In this document: positions 7,917 to 16,486 of the stretch, in pieces
How positions within the stretch are numbered: the stretch's first letter is position 1
How the letters are laid out: each line of letters starts with the position of its first letter
Assembly: GCF_012927205.1 (NCBI RefSeq)
Contig: NZ_JABBGC010000002.1
Coordinates: 1,178,001 to 1,242,000, forward strand
Direction of reading: 5' to 3'
Source of the DNA: Chitinophaga fulva
GTDB taxonomy: Bacteria > Bacteroidota > Bacteroidia > Chitinophagales > Chitinophagaceae
Length of the DNA: 64,000 nucleotides
Made by a program: the position numbers and the translations under genes
Notes under the pieces: generated by a model
The model's input: the letters and a program-made list of their open reading frames with translations, nothing else
Databases searched by the model: none
Told to the model about the DNA's origin: nothing

Positions 7917-9200
7917 TCAATGCATGGGTGTTTCCCCGATTGGAGCAGAACCTTTGATGACACCGGCCAGTTCGGGGTTCTCTCTTTTTTCGCGGGTCAG
8001 CACTTTATAAGTGATGATCACACTCAGCATCATACATACTGCTCCGATCAGGAAGTGCATGCCGGGGAAATAAAATGGTGCTTTGGCGGAGGTGAAATAA
8101 GCGAAGGTGCTGTTCATGATCAGCGGGCCTACCACGGTGGTGAGGCTCATGAGGCTCGTCAACGCGCCTTGCAGTTCTCCCTGCTGATTAGGCGGTACAT
8201 GGCCGGAAATCACCGACTGGAGTGACGGGCCGCAGATACCACCGAGGCAGTAAGGGATCAGGAAGGCGAACATCATCCATCCTTGTGTGGCGAAAGCAAA
8301 AAGCAGCAGGCCGAGGGCGTATAAGGAGAGGCCGAGGTAGATGCTTTTTTCATTCCCGATTTTCGGGTTGATGACCCTTGTGAGTCCAGCCTGTACAGCA
8401 CCTACCAGCACGCCTACCACAGCGAGGGAGATGCCCACCATTTTCTCGCTCCAGTTAAAGCGGTAGATGGTGAAGAAATTCCAGTTGCCCTGTACAGCCT
8501 GGCTGCCCAGGTAAATCAGGAAGAAGCTGAATGCCAGTCCGCCGATTTCAGGGTGACGGGTCAAAAACTTCAGGGAGCCGAATGGATTGGCCCGTTTCCA
8601 CTCAAACGGCCGGCGGTTTTCTTTGCTCAGTGATTCAGGGAGCAGGAAGTAACCGTAGAGGCAGTTGAGCAGACAGAGTACGGCCGCCGCATAGAACGGG
8701 GCACGGATACCCCAGGTGGCCAGCAGGGCGCCCAGCGCAGGACCCAGCACAAAGCCCAGGCCGAAGGCAGCACCGATAAGTCCGAAGTTTTTGGCTTTGG
8801 AAGTTTCATCTGTGCTGATGTCTGCAATGTAGGCCGTAGCGGTGGTAAAGCTGGCGCCGGTAATACCGGCTACCACACGGCCTATGAACAGCCACCAGTA
8901 ATGGGGCGCCAGGGCCAGGATAATGTAGTCAATACCGAAACCCAACAAGGACAGCAGTAGTACCGGACGACGCCCATAGCGGTCGCTCAGGTTGCCCACT
9001 ACCGGTGCAAATAAAAACTGTGTGATGGCAAAAACAGATAATAACAGGGCGCCATAGGTGCTGGCTTCGTTGACCGGAATGTGTTTCAGTTGGGCAATCA
9101 GATCAGCCATTACCGGTATGATCAGCCCCCAACCCATCACATCAATCAACAACGTGATAAAAATAAAGCTGATGGCAGCTTTTTTGGAAGTGGTATGCAT
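7917..9200 (-). CDS. TCR/Tet-family MFS efflux transporter
   Basis: 427 residues from the ATG at 9200. A 27-residue in-frame extension to 9281 is unsupported. Twelve hydrophobic segments; MFS motif A GNLSDRYGRRPVLL after the second helix; the TCR/Tet subfamily feature GPALGALLATWG in TM5; VMGWGLIIPVM in TM1, which carries the conserved Asp. Such proteins are proton-driven drug exporters (tetracycline and others) in the inner membrane, but chromosomal Bacteroidota members are often not tetracycline-specific. It is divergent from an SDR/MarR pair across a 485-base gap, so the MarR protein may control both. Confidence 0.9.
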   Translation of the reverse strand: MHTTSKKAAISFIFITLLIDVMGWGLIIPVMADLIAQLKHIPVNEASTYGALLLSVFAITQFLFAPVVGNLSDRYGRRPVLLLSLLGFGIDYIILALAPHYWWLFIGRVVAGITGASFTTATAYIADISTDETSKAKNFGLIGAAFGLGFVLGPALGALLATWGIRAPFYAAAVLCLLNCLYGYFLLPESLSKENRRPFEWKRANPFGSLKFLTRHPEIGGLAFSFFLIYLGSQAVQGNWNFFTIYRFNWSEKMVGISLAVVGVLVGAVQAGLTRVINPKIGNEKSIYLGLSLYALGLLLFAFATQGWMMFAFLIPYCLGGICGPSLQSVISGHVPPNQQGELQGALTSLMSLTTVVGPLIMNSTFAYFTSAKAPFYFPGMHFLIGAVCMMLSVIITYKVLTREKRENPELAGVIKGSAPIGETPMH

Positions 9201-9685
9201 AGTAGTGAATTGCAAATAAACAGAATTGATTAAAAAGGGGAACAAAAATACGTTGCAGGCCGGAAAAAAGACGATATACATTCTCTTATTCCAAAGTTAC
9301 CGCAGGCGCGGCAATGACGATACATATTTCTCCTGCCGGTATTCCTGCAGCTACTTTTACTAACGCGGAAAAGATGACACGGTTCATCTCCTTCCGTTGG
9401 CTTTGGTATCACTCGTAGATCATGGTTTCATTGTTTTATCAGGCTCTCAAAGGTACGCACCAACACACGATATCGAAAACAGATTCCGGCTGAAATACAT
9501 GCGACAATCGGTAAAAACCATCATTTGACCGGTAAAACCGTCCTGAGCGGACCAGACGGTTGTCGGAGTGATGGCCTTGTGGGGCATTTATAATGCTTTC
9601 ACACAAATGTTAAAATATGTAACCTTAATATTTTAATGACTAATCATTAATGACTAATCATTAAATTTGATTAAAATTGAACGAC
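9201..9685. promoter_or_regulatory. Divergent promoter region, MFS versus SDR
   Basis: 485 bases without a gene. For the MFS gene a -7 element TAACTTTG lies on the minus strand at 9299-9292. Direct repeats CGGTAAAAACC (9509-9519) and CGGTAAAACC (9530-9539) are 21 bases apart, about two helical turns, as in AraC-type sites. At the SDR side, tandem 14-mers are described separately. A 60-codon open frame at 9230-9412 has no protein-like features and is ignored. Confidence 0.5.
9634..9669 (+). promoter_or_regulatory. Probable MarR operator and -7 element of the SDR/marR operon
   Basis: TAATGACTAATCAT occurs twice head to tail (9634-9647 and 9648-9661). Each copy contains an imperfect palindrome ATGA-N4-TCAT. 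A consensus -7 element TAAATTTG follows directly at 9662-9669, 16 bases before the SDR start. A repressor bound to the repeats would block the -33 region. The MarR gene two positions down is the obvious candidate. Confidence 0.6.
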
Positions 9686-10432
9686 ATGAAACGTTTTGAA
9701 AATAAGGTGGTACTGATCACCGGTGGCAACTCCGGTATTGGTAAGGCTTCCGCCATACTGGCGGCCCGTGAAGGCGCCCATGTGATGATTGCTGACCTGC
9801 GGCTCAACCAGCAAACACTGGACGAAATACAGCAGGAAGGCACAACAGCTGCCTTCGTTCAGTGCGACGTCTCCAAACCGGAAGACATGGAAGGAGCAGT
9901 GGCCGCCACGGTGGAGAAATTCGGCCGCCTCGATGTGGCACTCAACAACGCCGGCATCGTAGACGCCTCTCCCATCCATGAAAAAAGTATCGAAGAATGG
10001 CTGAAAGTAACCAGCGTAAACCTTAACGGCGTTTTCTACGGCATGAAATACGAAATTGCCCAGATGCGCCAACAAGCTACCGGCGGCGCTATCGTCAACA
10101 TCGGTTCCATCATGAGCCAGGTGGGTGAAATGGGTATCGCGGCATATGCTTCTTCCAAACACGGACTGCTGGGCTTGACCAAAGTAGCGGCACTGGAGAA
10201 CGGCACCAGCAACATTCGCATCAACACCATCGGACCGGGCTATATCGAAACACCGCTCCTGATGGACAACGCCTCCTCTGAAAGCCTCGCCTACATGGAA
10301 TCCAAACATGCCATGAAAAGACTCGGCAAACCAACAGAAATCGCAAAGGCATTCCTATTCCTGGCCTCCGACGATGCCAGCTTCTGCACAGGTGCTTACC
10401 TTCCGGTTGACGGCGGTTACCTTTGCCAGTAA
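9686..10432 (+). CDS. SDR-family NAD(P)-dependent oxidoreductase
   Basis: 248 residues from the ATG at 9686; a TTG nine bases upstream is less likely. Classical short-chain dehydrogenase/reductase: glycine-rich cofactor loop GGNSGIGK near residue 13-20, NNAG near 88-91, catalytic Ser in IGSIMS, and YxxxK (AYASSKHG). The Asp at the end of strand 2 (MIADLR) favours NAD(H) over NADP(H). It ends with the family's VDGGY tail. The substrate is unknown. The pair SDR-MarR, divergent from an efflux pump, suggests response to a small aromatic or toxic compound (inference). Confidence 0.93.
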   Translation: MKRFENKVVLITGGNSGIGKASAILAAREGAHVMIADLRLNQQTLDEIQQEGTTAAFVQCDVSKPEDMEGAVAATVEKFGRLDVALNNAGIVDASPIHEKSIEEWLKVTSVNLNGVFYGMKYEIAQMRQQATGGAIVNIGSIMSQVGEMGIAAYASSKHGLLGLTKVAALENGTSNIRINTIGPGYIETPLLMDNASSESLAYMESKHAMKRLGKPTEIAKAFLFLASDDASFCTGAYLPVDGGYLCQ

Positions 10433-10455
10433 ACAACTTTTTGTAGTTTTAGGCT

Positions 10456-10887
10456 ATGAAAAACGCGGAAATACCTGTCCGGAGAAAGCTGGGCCTCCAT
10501 CTTCTCCGGACCTTCAACTGGTCGTACGACCAGTCGCAGCTCTTTTTTGCCAACTTTGAGCTGACATCCCAGCAATACAATGTGCTAAAAATACTCCACA
10601 TGGCTGCTCATCCCCTCTCCACCTCTGAAATACTGGAACAGATGGAAGAAAAAAATGCGGGTGTATCCCGGTTGGTAGACCGGCTCGTACTCAAAGGTTA
10701 CGTGCACAAAACCGTCAACCCTGCCGATAAACGGCTGGTGGCGGTCAGCATCACTTCAGCCGGACTGGAGCGCGTTAAAAAAGTAGACCGCAATCTCGAT
10801 AAACTGGACCTGGTATACGCTGCGCTGAACGATCAGGAAGTGGCGCAACTAAGCAAACTCCTGGAAAAAATACGGACAGGCCGGTAA
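10456..10887 (+). CDS. MarR-family transcriptional regulator
   Basis: 143 residues, the usual size. It has the winged-helix pattern of the family: QYNVLKILH, then STSEILEQMEEKNAGVSRLVDRLVLKGYV (recognition helix) and the wing KTVNPADKRLVAVSITSAG with the conserved DKR. It dimerises through terminal helices. It lies 23 bases after the SDR gene and is presumably co-transcribed. It probably represses its own operon through the tandem repeats at 9634-9661, and perhaps the efflux pump across the gap. Confidence 0.93.
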   Translation: MKNAEIPVRRKLGLHLLRTFNWSYDQSQLFFANFELTSQQYNVLKILHMAAHPLSTSEILEQMEEKNAGVSRLVDRLVLKGYVHKTVNPADKRLVAVSITSAGLERVKKVDRNLDKLDLVYAALNDQEVAQLSKLLEKIRTGR

Positions 10888-10930
10888 CTTCATAGCACCA
10901 GCCTGCCCTCCCTCTTTCCCAAACAAATGA

Positions 10931-11839
10931 TCACCTCACCATTGGCCGGCTGGCACTGCAAATACGATTGCCATCAGATAGTATACGGGGAGCCACCGCG
11001 TCTGTATGCGGATCAATGGTGACTGTCTGTCCTGGCAGGTCCATCACCCGTATCTCTTTACAGTTACCACTCCAGTCCAGGGTAAAGAATATCTTTTTTC
11101 CATCGGCAGACCAGGCAGGGTACCACTCCTTTACGTCGCTGTTGGTCAGCTGCCGCATACCAGTACCATCGGGATTCATCACCCATATATGGTAATTGCT
11201 GGTAAAGAGCACGGAAGCGCCATCAGCGCTGACATCCAGTTGTCCGGGCACATCAGGGAACCGGCTCACATCGGCAATACGCGAAGCACTGGTGAGCTGA
11301 GGATTGCTGAGATAAAAACCTCCGGGCGCCGTCATTACCATACGGCCGTCTGGCAGCCAGGCATAATCTGACACTCCTTCAAAACCTGCTACCTGCTGGC
11401 CACTGCGGGTAAACACAGCCATAAATTTCCGGGGATAAGTACTGGCCGGCTGCCAGATAACGGCTATTTTACTTTTGTCCGGAGAGATACGCGGCACACC
11501 ATTAACATACTGCCTCACCTGAAAAGAAGCCGCCACCTGTCCGCCGGTGGTATAAATAGTGAAAGTCACCTGATCAGACGACAGGCTCTCCTCATAGGCT
11601 ACAATTTCGCTACCATCGCGACTTACATCGAACCGTTCCTGATGTGACATGCTGGCAATATCTATCAATTGCTGTTGCTGACCGCTGCGCAGGTCAAGTT
11701 TCATGAACCCTTTAAAGGAAGCATAATAAAGCGTACCCTGTGCCCCGCCTCCGGTCCCCCCGCCATTTTTGTCTTTGGAACAGGCCATCAGTAAAACCAG
11801 TAAACACAGGTGCATCAATGAAAGCATGGTCGTTTTCAT
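10931..11839 (-). CDS. TolB-like (PD40 propeller) lipoprotein
   Basis: 302 residues. Lipoprotein signal with lipobox LLMAC; the lipidated Cys20 is followed by SKDKN, a charged tract of the kind that sends Bacteroidota lipoproteins to the cell surface. The body has PD40/WD40-like repeats (SPDKSKIAVIW, SADGASVLFTSN, MNPDGTGMRQLT, WSADGKKIFFT), the beta-propeller of TolB-like proteins. It probably binds peptides or polysaccharide at the surface. Convergent with the MarR gene. No partner is visible, and the ligand is unknown. Confidence 0.82.
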   Translation of the reverse strand: MKTTMLSLMHLCLLVLLMACSKDKNGGGTGGGAQGTLYYASFKGFMKLDLRSGQQQQLIDIASMSHQERFDVSRDGSEIVAYEESLSSDQVTFTIYTTGGQVAASFQVRQYVNGVPRISPDKSKIAVIWQPASTYPRKFMAVFTRSGQQVAGFEGVSDYAWLPDGRMVMTAPGGFYLSNPQLTSASRIADVSRFPDVPGQLDVSADGASVLFTSNYHIWVMNPDGTGMRQLTNSDVKEWYPAWSADGKKIFFTLDWSGNCKEIRVMDLPGQTVTIDPHTDAVAPRILSDGNRICSASRPMVR

Positions 11840-11983
11840 ATTAGTAGCATTGAAGGGTTAACAGCCAAAAGGAGCTGCATCACAAAGATCTGCCTCCGGC
11901 TGTCACCAGTCAATTCGCAGATGTACGGATTTTCCTCTCCCTGATTTTATGGAATTTCTGCCCTGCATATACGCCCTCCCCGC

Positions 11984-11991
11984 TATATTTG
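11984..11991 (+). promoter_or_regulatory. -7 promoter element of the kinase/regulator operon
   Basis: TATATTTG matches the Bacteroidota -7 consensus TAnnTTTG exactly and ends 25 bases before the kinase start codon. No good -33 TTTG is seen at the expected distance. Confidence 0.5.
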
Positions 11992-12016
11992 TATTATTGC
12001 CCTCAATTCTCCGACC

Positions 12017-13954
12017 ATGAAAAACTTTTTAGCCCCGGTCATATTGCTTTTATGGTTAACCAGGCCCGCCCACAGCCGACAGACGCCTGACAGCCTGCTG
12101 CAATTGCTTCACCACTGCAGCACAGATACCGGCCGCACAAGCATACTCCTTCAGTTGGCGGAAATCAGCTCCCGGACGGGCGCTCCGGATAGTGCCCTAC
12201 ATTATGCACAGGACGCAGTGGCTATCAGTCGCCGGAGCAACAGCCGCCTGTATCAGTCTAAAGCCACGGCTATGCAGGGCACTATCCTGATGCGGTCTAA
12301 TCATCTGGACGATGCCGTTCATTATTTTGAAGAAGCCCGGCAACTGCTGGAAAACGACACCAGTACCATCGCACGCAGAACACGCGCTAAAGCCACCGGT
12401 AACCTGTCAGTCGCACTCGGGAGAAAAGGGCTTGCAGACCGGGAACTGGCGTTACTTACCTCACTGGTGCCCGAATTCGAAGCATTACACGACACTGCCG
12501 CACTGGCGGTATGTCTGCACAACATATCTTCCAAAATGATCAACATTGGCCGCTACGATCAGGGGTATCGTTACATGTTGCGCAATATTGCCATGACAGA
12601 ACAAAGTGGCACAAAGGAAAATACAGCCGGCTCCTATATCGATATGACCTCTCTGCTGTATAAGATGGACAGTATCTCCGCCATGCCGGCATATTTACAC
12701 AAAGCGCGGTTACTGCTCGATCAGCTTCCCGCATCGCGGCAATGGAGCACCTACTATATCTATGCCGCCATGTATGCCAGTCGCACCGGACACTACAGCA
12801 CCGCAGATACTTTACTGGCACAGGCCCGCACGGTCATTGATAAATTCGGTGACCGGCCTAACCTGTTCAATTATTATACCGCGATGTTACAACAACAGAA
12901 AGCGCAACACCTGTGGAAAGCCGCACTCACGACCGCTGCCACGCTCCGGCATATGGGCGAAGAAGATAAACTTCCCTACTTCCGGCTCAGTGGACTGAAA
13001 GATATGGCCGAGTTGGAAGACAGGCTGGGGCACCCTTTGCAGGCACTGGCACTTTACAAACAATACCAACCGCTCAGAGACAGCCTGCGGCAGCAGGAGA
13101 TGGACCTGCGTATCAATGACCTGGAAATCCGGCATCGGACCCTGGAACAGGAAAAGAAAATACTGGCCCTTCAAGCTACCGGTGAAGCGCAGGAAAAAAC
13201 GTTGCAGCAGGCGCGCAACCGGCAACTACTCCTTGGCAGTCTCGCCGGCCTGGTGTTACTGGGTATCCTGTTCTTCATTTTCTATTATCGTAACAAAAGA
13301 AAAATCATCCGGCAGGAACTGGAGCAGGTGCGGCAACAACAGCGCCTCACGTCCTATACCTCTATGCTGGAAGGACAAGAGCAGGAAAGACTACGGCTGG
13401 CGCGTGATCTGCATGATGGCCTCGGTGGCACGCTCACCGCTTTAAAGATCCAGCTGGACCAGATCACCGACCGCCCCTCCACAGAAGCAGTAGCTACTTC
13501 CGCTCGCAGACTTGAAACCGCCATTGCTGATCTGCGGCAGATTTCCAGGAACATGATGCCGGAAACCCTGTTGCGGTATGGCCTGACAGAAGCGCTGAAA
13601 GATTTCTTCGAGACCGTCCGCCAGTCCGGTTTGCAGGTCCGGTTCCATCACTATGGACTGGAACAGCTCTCCAATAATACCATTCAGCTGATGATATACC
13701 GGATTATTCAGGAACTGGCCACCAATGTGGTACGGCATGCCTATGCCACAGAAATGCTGGTCCAGGCAACACTGGAAGAAGGGTTGTTACTGATTACAGT
13801 AGAAGATAACGGCGCAGGCTTCGATACTGCGGCAGCCTACACCGGCGCCGGACTCACGAATGTACGGGCACGTGTGGATTATTTAAATGGTAAAACAGAG
13901 ATCATCTCCCGGAAAAACGGCGGGGCAGTGATCAACATAGAATGCAGACCATGA
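12017..13954 (+). CDS. TPR sensor histidine kinase, NarL/DesK type
   Basis: 645 residues. Signal peptide 1-20, periplasmic TPR-like repeats about 25-370, coiled coil, one transmembrane helix near 398-420 (LLLGSLAGLVLLGILFFIF), HisKA_3 domain with DLHDGLGG (phospho-acceptor His466), and HATPase_c (IIQELATNVVRHA, EDNGAGF, GAGLTNV). Same architecture as the kinase at 1691-3691, and alike through the NMMPETL block after the H-box. It overlaps its response regulator by the ATGA arrangement, so the pair is a complete two-component system. The stimulus is unknown. Confidence 0.95.
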   Translation: MKNFLAPVILLLWLTRPAHSRQTPDSLLQLLHHCSTDTGRTSILLQLAEISSRTGAPDSALHYAQDAVAISRRSNSRLYQSKATAMQGTILMRSNHLDDAVHYFEEARQLLENDTSTIARRTRAKATGNLSVALGRKGLADRELALLTSLVPEFEALHDTAALAVCLHNISSKMINIGRYDQGYRYMLRNIAMTEQSGTKENTAGSYIDMTSLLYKMDSISAMPAYLHKARLLLDQLPASRQWSTYYIYAAMYASRTGHYSTADTLLAQARTVIDKFGDRPNLFNYYTAMLQQQKAQHLWKAALTTAATLRHMGEEDKLPYFRLSGLKDMAELEDRLGHPLQALALYKQYQPLRDSLRQQEMDLRINDLEIRHRTLEQEKKILALQATGEAQEKTLQQARNRQLLLGSLAGLVLLGILFFIFYYRNKRKIIRQELEQVRQQQRLTSYTSMLEGQEQERLRLARDLHDGLGGTLTALKIQLDQITDRPSTEAVATSARRLETAIADLRQISRNMMPETLLRYGLTEALKDFFETVRQSGLQVRFHHYGLEQLSNNTIQLMIYRIIQELATNVVRHAYATEMLVQATLEEGLLLITVEDNGAGFDTAAAYTGAGLTNVRARVDYLNGKTEIISRKNGGAVINIECRP

Positions 13955-14574
13955 TCGATATACTGATTGCAGACGACCATCCGCTCATTACAGAAGGGCT
14001 GCGCTCTTTTCTGCGGACCAAAGATGATTTCCGTATTGCCGGCACCGCCGCCAATGCAGCAGAAACGATGGCGATGATACAGCGTACGCCGGCATCTATA
14101 CTGCTGCTGGATGTGAACCTGCCGGACGGCAACGGTGTGGACCTTTGCAGCAGTATCAGAAAAACCGCGCCGGACCTGCGTATTCTGGGGTTGAGCAATT
14201 ACAGCGAAAGGAGTGTGATACTACGCATGTTCAACAACGGTGCTTCTGGCTATGTATTGAAAAGCGCGCCTATGGAAGAATTGGAGAAAGCCATTCAGAT
14301 CGTGGCTTCCGGGGGCATTTACTTCGGGGAAGGTGTACAGCAGGTGCTGACCGGATTGGCAGCAGATGCCCTGACGGAAATGCCGCCCATTACTCGTCGT
14401 GAAAAGGAGGTGCTGCTATGGCTGGCTCAGGGACTGAGTTCCCCACAGATCGGAGAAAAGATTTTCATCAGCGCCGTCACTGTTGACAGCCATCGCCGCA
14501 GCCTGATGCAAAAGCTGAAAGTCAACAATACCGTGTCGCTGCTTAACCGGGCCAGAGAATGGGGGCTTATATAA
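13951..14574 (+). CDS. LuxR/NarL-family response regulator
   Basis: 207 residues from the ATG at 13951, which overlaps the kinase stop by four bases. An ATG nine bases upstream is also in frame. Receiver domain 1-120 with acidic pair DD near residue 9-10, phospho-acceptor Asp54 (LLLDVNLPDG) and Lys in VLKSAPM. C-terminal LuxR-type helix-turn-helix about 145-205 (TRREKEVLLWLAQGLSSPQIGEKI, then VTVDSHRRSLMQKL). It is the cognate partner of the preceding kinase and may also serve the orphan kinase at 1691. Target genes are unknown. Confidence 0.95.
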   Translation: MIDILIADDHPLITEGLRSFLRTKDDFRIAGTAANAAETMAMIQRTPASILLLDVNLPDGNGVDLCSSIRKTAPDLRILGLSNYSERSVILRMFNNGASGYVLKSAPMEELEKAIQIVASGGIYFGEGVQQVLTGLAADALTEMPPITRREKEVLLWLAQGLSSPQIGEKIFISAVTVDSHRRSLMQKLKVNNTVSLLNRAREWGLI

Positions 14575-14581
14575 AGCCGCC

Positions 14582-14800
14582 CTACTCTCTTTTGCCCGTG
14601 AAATAAGCATAGAGGGACATGGCATGCCCATGCCCCAGTTCATATTCTTCTTTCAGCCATGCCACGATCTGCCCGGCTTTCACACCCGGCTTCAACGTTC
14701 CTTTTTCCACCAGCCCTTTTTTCTCTGCCAGTTTCTGAAAATCTTCAGGAGACTTGCCGGTTTGTTTCTGGATATTATCCAGGTACGCTTGAAAAGACAT
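14582..14800 (-). CDS. DUF4287 small protein
   Basis: 72 residues matching DUF4287 over its length: SFQAYLDNIQKQTGKSPEDF, then the helix KKGLVEKGTLKPG and IVAWLKEEYELGHGHAMSLY. DUF4287 proteins are small helical units whose function has not been established; they are often encoded next to VOC or SRPBCC stress-type genes. Here the start is three bases after the stop of a VOC-family gene, so the two form an operon. Convergent with the LuxR regulator. Confidence 0.88.
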   Translation of the reverse strand: MSFQAYLDNIQKQTGKSPEDFQKLAEKKGLVEKGTLKPGVKAGQIVAWLKEEYELGHGHAMSLYAYFTGKRE

Positions 14801-14803
14801 CGC

Positions 14804-15235
14804 TTAGCTATTTTGCGGGTAATTGTAATTCAGCATCCATTTTATTCCGAACCGGTCTTCACACATGCCAAAATAAGCGCCCCAGAATGTTTTGTTGACG
14901 GGCATTTCCACTTTACCGTCGGTGGACAGGGTCTCGAACAACTGCTCCAATTCCTGCTCTGAATCAGTATTGATCACCAGGTGTATATTATTTCCCAGTA
15001 CCAGTTTTTGTTCCATGGATTCCAGGAAATCTGTGCCCATCAGCACTGCGCCGCTTTTAGTCGTCAGGCTCATATGCATGATTTTACTGCGTTCATTAGC
15101 CGGCATTTTCTCAGAGCCGGGCGTATCACTAAAACGGGACAGTGAGGTGATCTCACCTCCAAAAACCGTCTTATAAAAATTCATGGCCTCTTCGGTGTTA
15201 CCCATGAAATTAAAGTAGGTGGTCATAGCCTGCAT
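14804..15235 (-). CDS. VOC-family (PhnB/glyoxalase-like) protein
   Basis: 143 residues from the ATG at 15235; a longer frame to 15274 crosses the likely promoter. Two betaalphabetabetabeta modules of the vicinal-oxygen-chelate fold: TTYFNFMGNTEEAMNFYKTVFGGEI at the N-terminus and the closing FGMCEDRFGIKWMLNYN, both typical of PhnB-like proteins. The family holds dioxygenases, isomerases and binding proteins. The N-terminal metal His is absent in FNFMGN, so enzymatic activity is uncertain. First gene of a two-gene operon with DUF4287. Confidence 0.87.
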   Translation of the reverse strand: MQAMTTYFNFMGNTEEAMNFYKTVFGGEITSLSRFSDTPGSEKMPANERSKIMHMSLTTKSGAVLMGTDFLESMEQKLVLGNNIHLVINTDSEQELEQLFETLSTDGKVEMPVNKTFWGAYFGMCEDRFGIKWMLNYNYPQNS

Positions 15236-15258
15236 AGTATTATCATTTTTTGATGACA

Positions 15259-15266
15259 CAAAGGTA
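15259..15266 (-). promoter_or_regulatory. -7 element of the VOC/DUF4287 operon
   Basis: On the minus strand TACCTTTG (read from 15266 to 15259) matches TAnnTTTG and lies 24 bases before the start at 15235. This also argues against the longer start at 15274. Confidence 0.5.
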
Positions 15267-15338
15267 AAGACCAAATCCCATCTATCTAAAGGGCGAATAC
15301 GACAACCTTAGGTAGGTATTTGCGTCATTTGTTGTGCT

Positions 15339-15346
15339 TATCTTTG
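15339..15346 (+). promoter_or_regulatory. -7 element next to the GlxA/AraC start
   Basis: TATCTTTG ends only five bases before the ATG at 15351. A TTTG lies at 15319-15322 (spacing 16). If used, the message would be almost leaderless; otherwise the match is chance. Confidence 0.35.
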
Positions 15347-15350
15347 ACAC

Positions 15351-16331
15351 ATGGTCCACATATACATCCTTACGATTCGCAATGCGCTGGTGGCATCTAT
15401 CGCTGATTGCCGGCATTTGTTTGATACGGTCAACGAGTTTCTGGTGGAGAAAGGGAAGCCTCCCATCTTTGAAGTACGGTTGGCCGGCATGACTGCTGAA
15501 GTACAATATGAACGCGGCGCTTTCTCTGTTCGCCCGGATGTATTGCTGGATGCAGTTACCGATGCGGACCTGATCATTATTCCGGCACTTACGGGAGATA
15601 TGAATACCGCTGTTATGCTCAACAGGGAATATATACTCTGGGCTGCCTCGCAATACAAAGAAGGCGCTGAAGTGGCCAGTCTGGGATCAGGTGTATTTCT
15701 GCTGGCTTTTTCCGGTTTATTGAAAGGCAGGCAATGCACCACACACTGGTATTGCGCCAACGAACTGAAGTTCTACTATCCCGCTATTGAAGTGGTAGAT
15801 GAACGGATGATTACTGACCAGCAAGGCCTGTACTCCAGCGGTGGCGGCAATGCCTACTGGAACCTGCTGCTGCACCTGGTGGAAAAATACGCCGGCCGTG
15901 AAATAGCCATTTATACCGCAAAGTATTTCGCTGTCGACCTGGATAAGAATGTACAATCCCCTTTCATCGTTTTCCACGGACTAAAGGACCATGACGATGA
16001 TGTGATCAGAGAGTCGCAGGCCTATGTAGAAAAACACTACCGGGAAAAATTCACCGTCGATGAACTGGCCGTTCAATTCAATATGAGCCGCCGCACCTTT
16101 GAAAGACGCTTCAAAAAAGCCACCCGTCACACCGTGGCGGAATATGTACAACACGTCAGAATTGAAGGCGCCAAAACCCAGCTTGAAATCGGAAGAAGGT
16201 CTATCCAGGAAGTAATGGTCTATACCGGTTACACCGACATGCAAACCTTCCGGGAGGTCTTCCGGCGTATTACTGGTATGACGCCGGTGGAATACAAAAA
16301 TAAATACGCCCGCAGGTCAACTGCCGGATAA
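15351..16331 (+). CDS. GlxA-family AraC-type transcriptional regulator
   Basis: 326 residues. Residues 1-190 form a DJ-1/PfpI-like domain (VHIYILTIRN strand, DADLIIIPAL, ASLGSGVFLLAFSGLL, TTHW); residues 220-320 are an AraC DNA-binding domain with two helix-turn-helix motifs (FTVDELAVQFNMSRRTFERRFK and IQEVMVYTGYTDMQTFREVFRR). The family's usual nucleophile Cys in the ASxCTG elbow is Gly112 here, so this domain should sense rather than catalyse. It is divergent from the VOC operon and upstream of two small membrane proteins, either of which may be its target. Confidence 0.9.
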   Translation: MVHIYILTIRNALVASIADCRHLFDTVNEFLVEKGKPPIFEVRLAGMTAEVQYERGAFSVRPDVLLDAVTDADLIIIPALTGDMNTAVMLNREYILWAASQYKEGAEVASLGSGVFLLAFSGLLKGRQCTTHWYCANELKFYYPAIEVVDERMITDQQGLYSSGGGNAYWNLLLHLVEKYAGREIAIYTAKYFAVDLDKNVQSPFIVFHGLKDHDDDVIRESQAYVEKHYREKFTVDELAVQFNMSRRTFERRFKKATRHTVAEYVQHVRIEGAKTQLEIGRRSIQEVMVYTGYTDMQTFREVFRRITGMTPVEYKNKYARRSTAG

Positions 16332-16429
16332 GCCTTCTGTCGAAGCCGCCAGATTGCATTTCCACTAAAACACCTTCCCTATCCCATGGTCTTCTTGCCG
16401 CTTTTTCCTTCAACTAATTTTCAATATTT

Positions 16430-16460
16430 TTTGAAAATACAGAAACTTTAAATAGTTTTG
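16430..16460 (+). promoter_or_regulatory. Consensus Bacteroidota promoter
   Basis: -33 TTTG at 16430-16433, 19-base spacer, -7 TAGTTTTG at 16453-16460. The spacing and both boxes agree with the Bacteroidota vegetative promoter. An inverted repeat ATTTTCAA (16417-16424) / TTGAAAAT (16431-16438) overlaps the -33 box and may be an operator. The promoter serves the two membrane-protein genes beginning 26 bases on. Confidence 0.75.
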
Positions 16461-16486
16461 ACATCAGAAAAGCAAACCTACAAGCC

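Noticed and set aside
9230..9412. 60-codon minus-strand frame in the efflux/SDR gap
   Set aside because: No start context and no protein-like composition; it covers the likely efflux-pump promoter.
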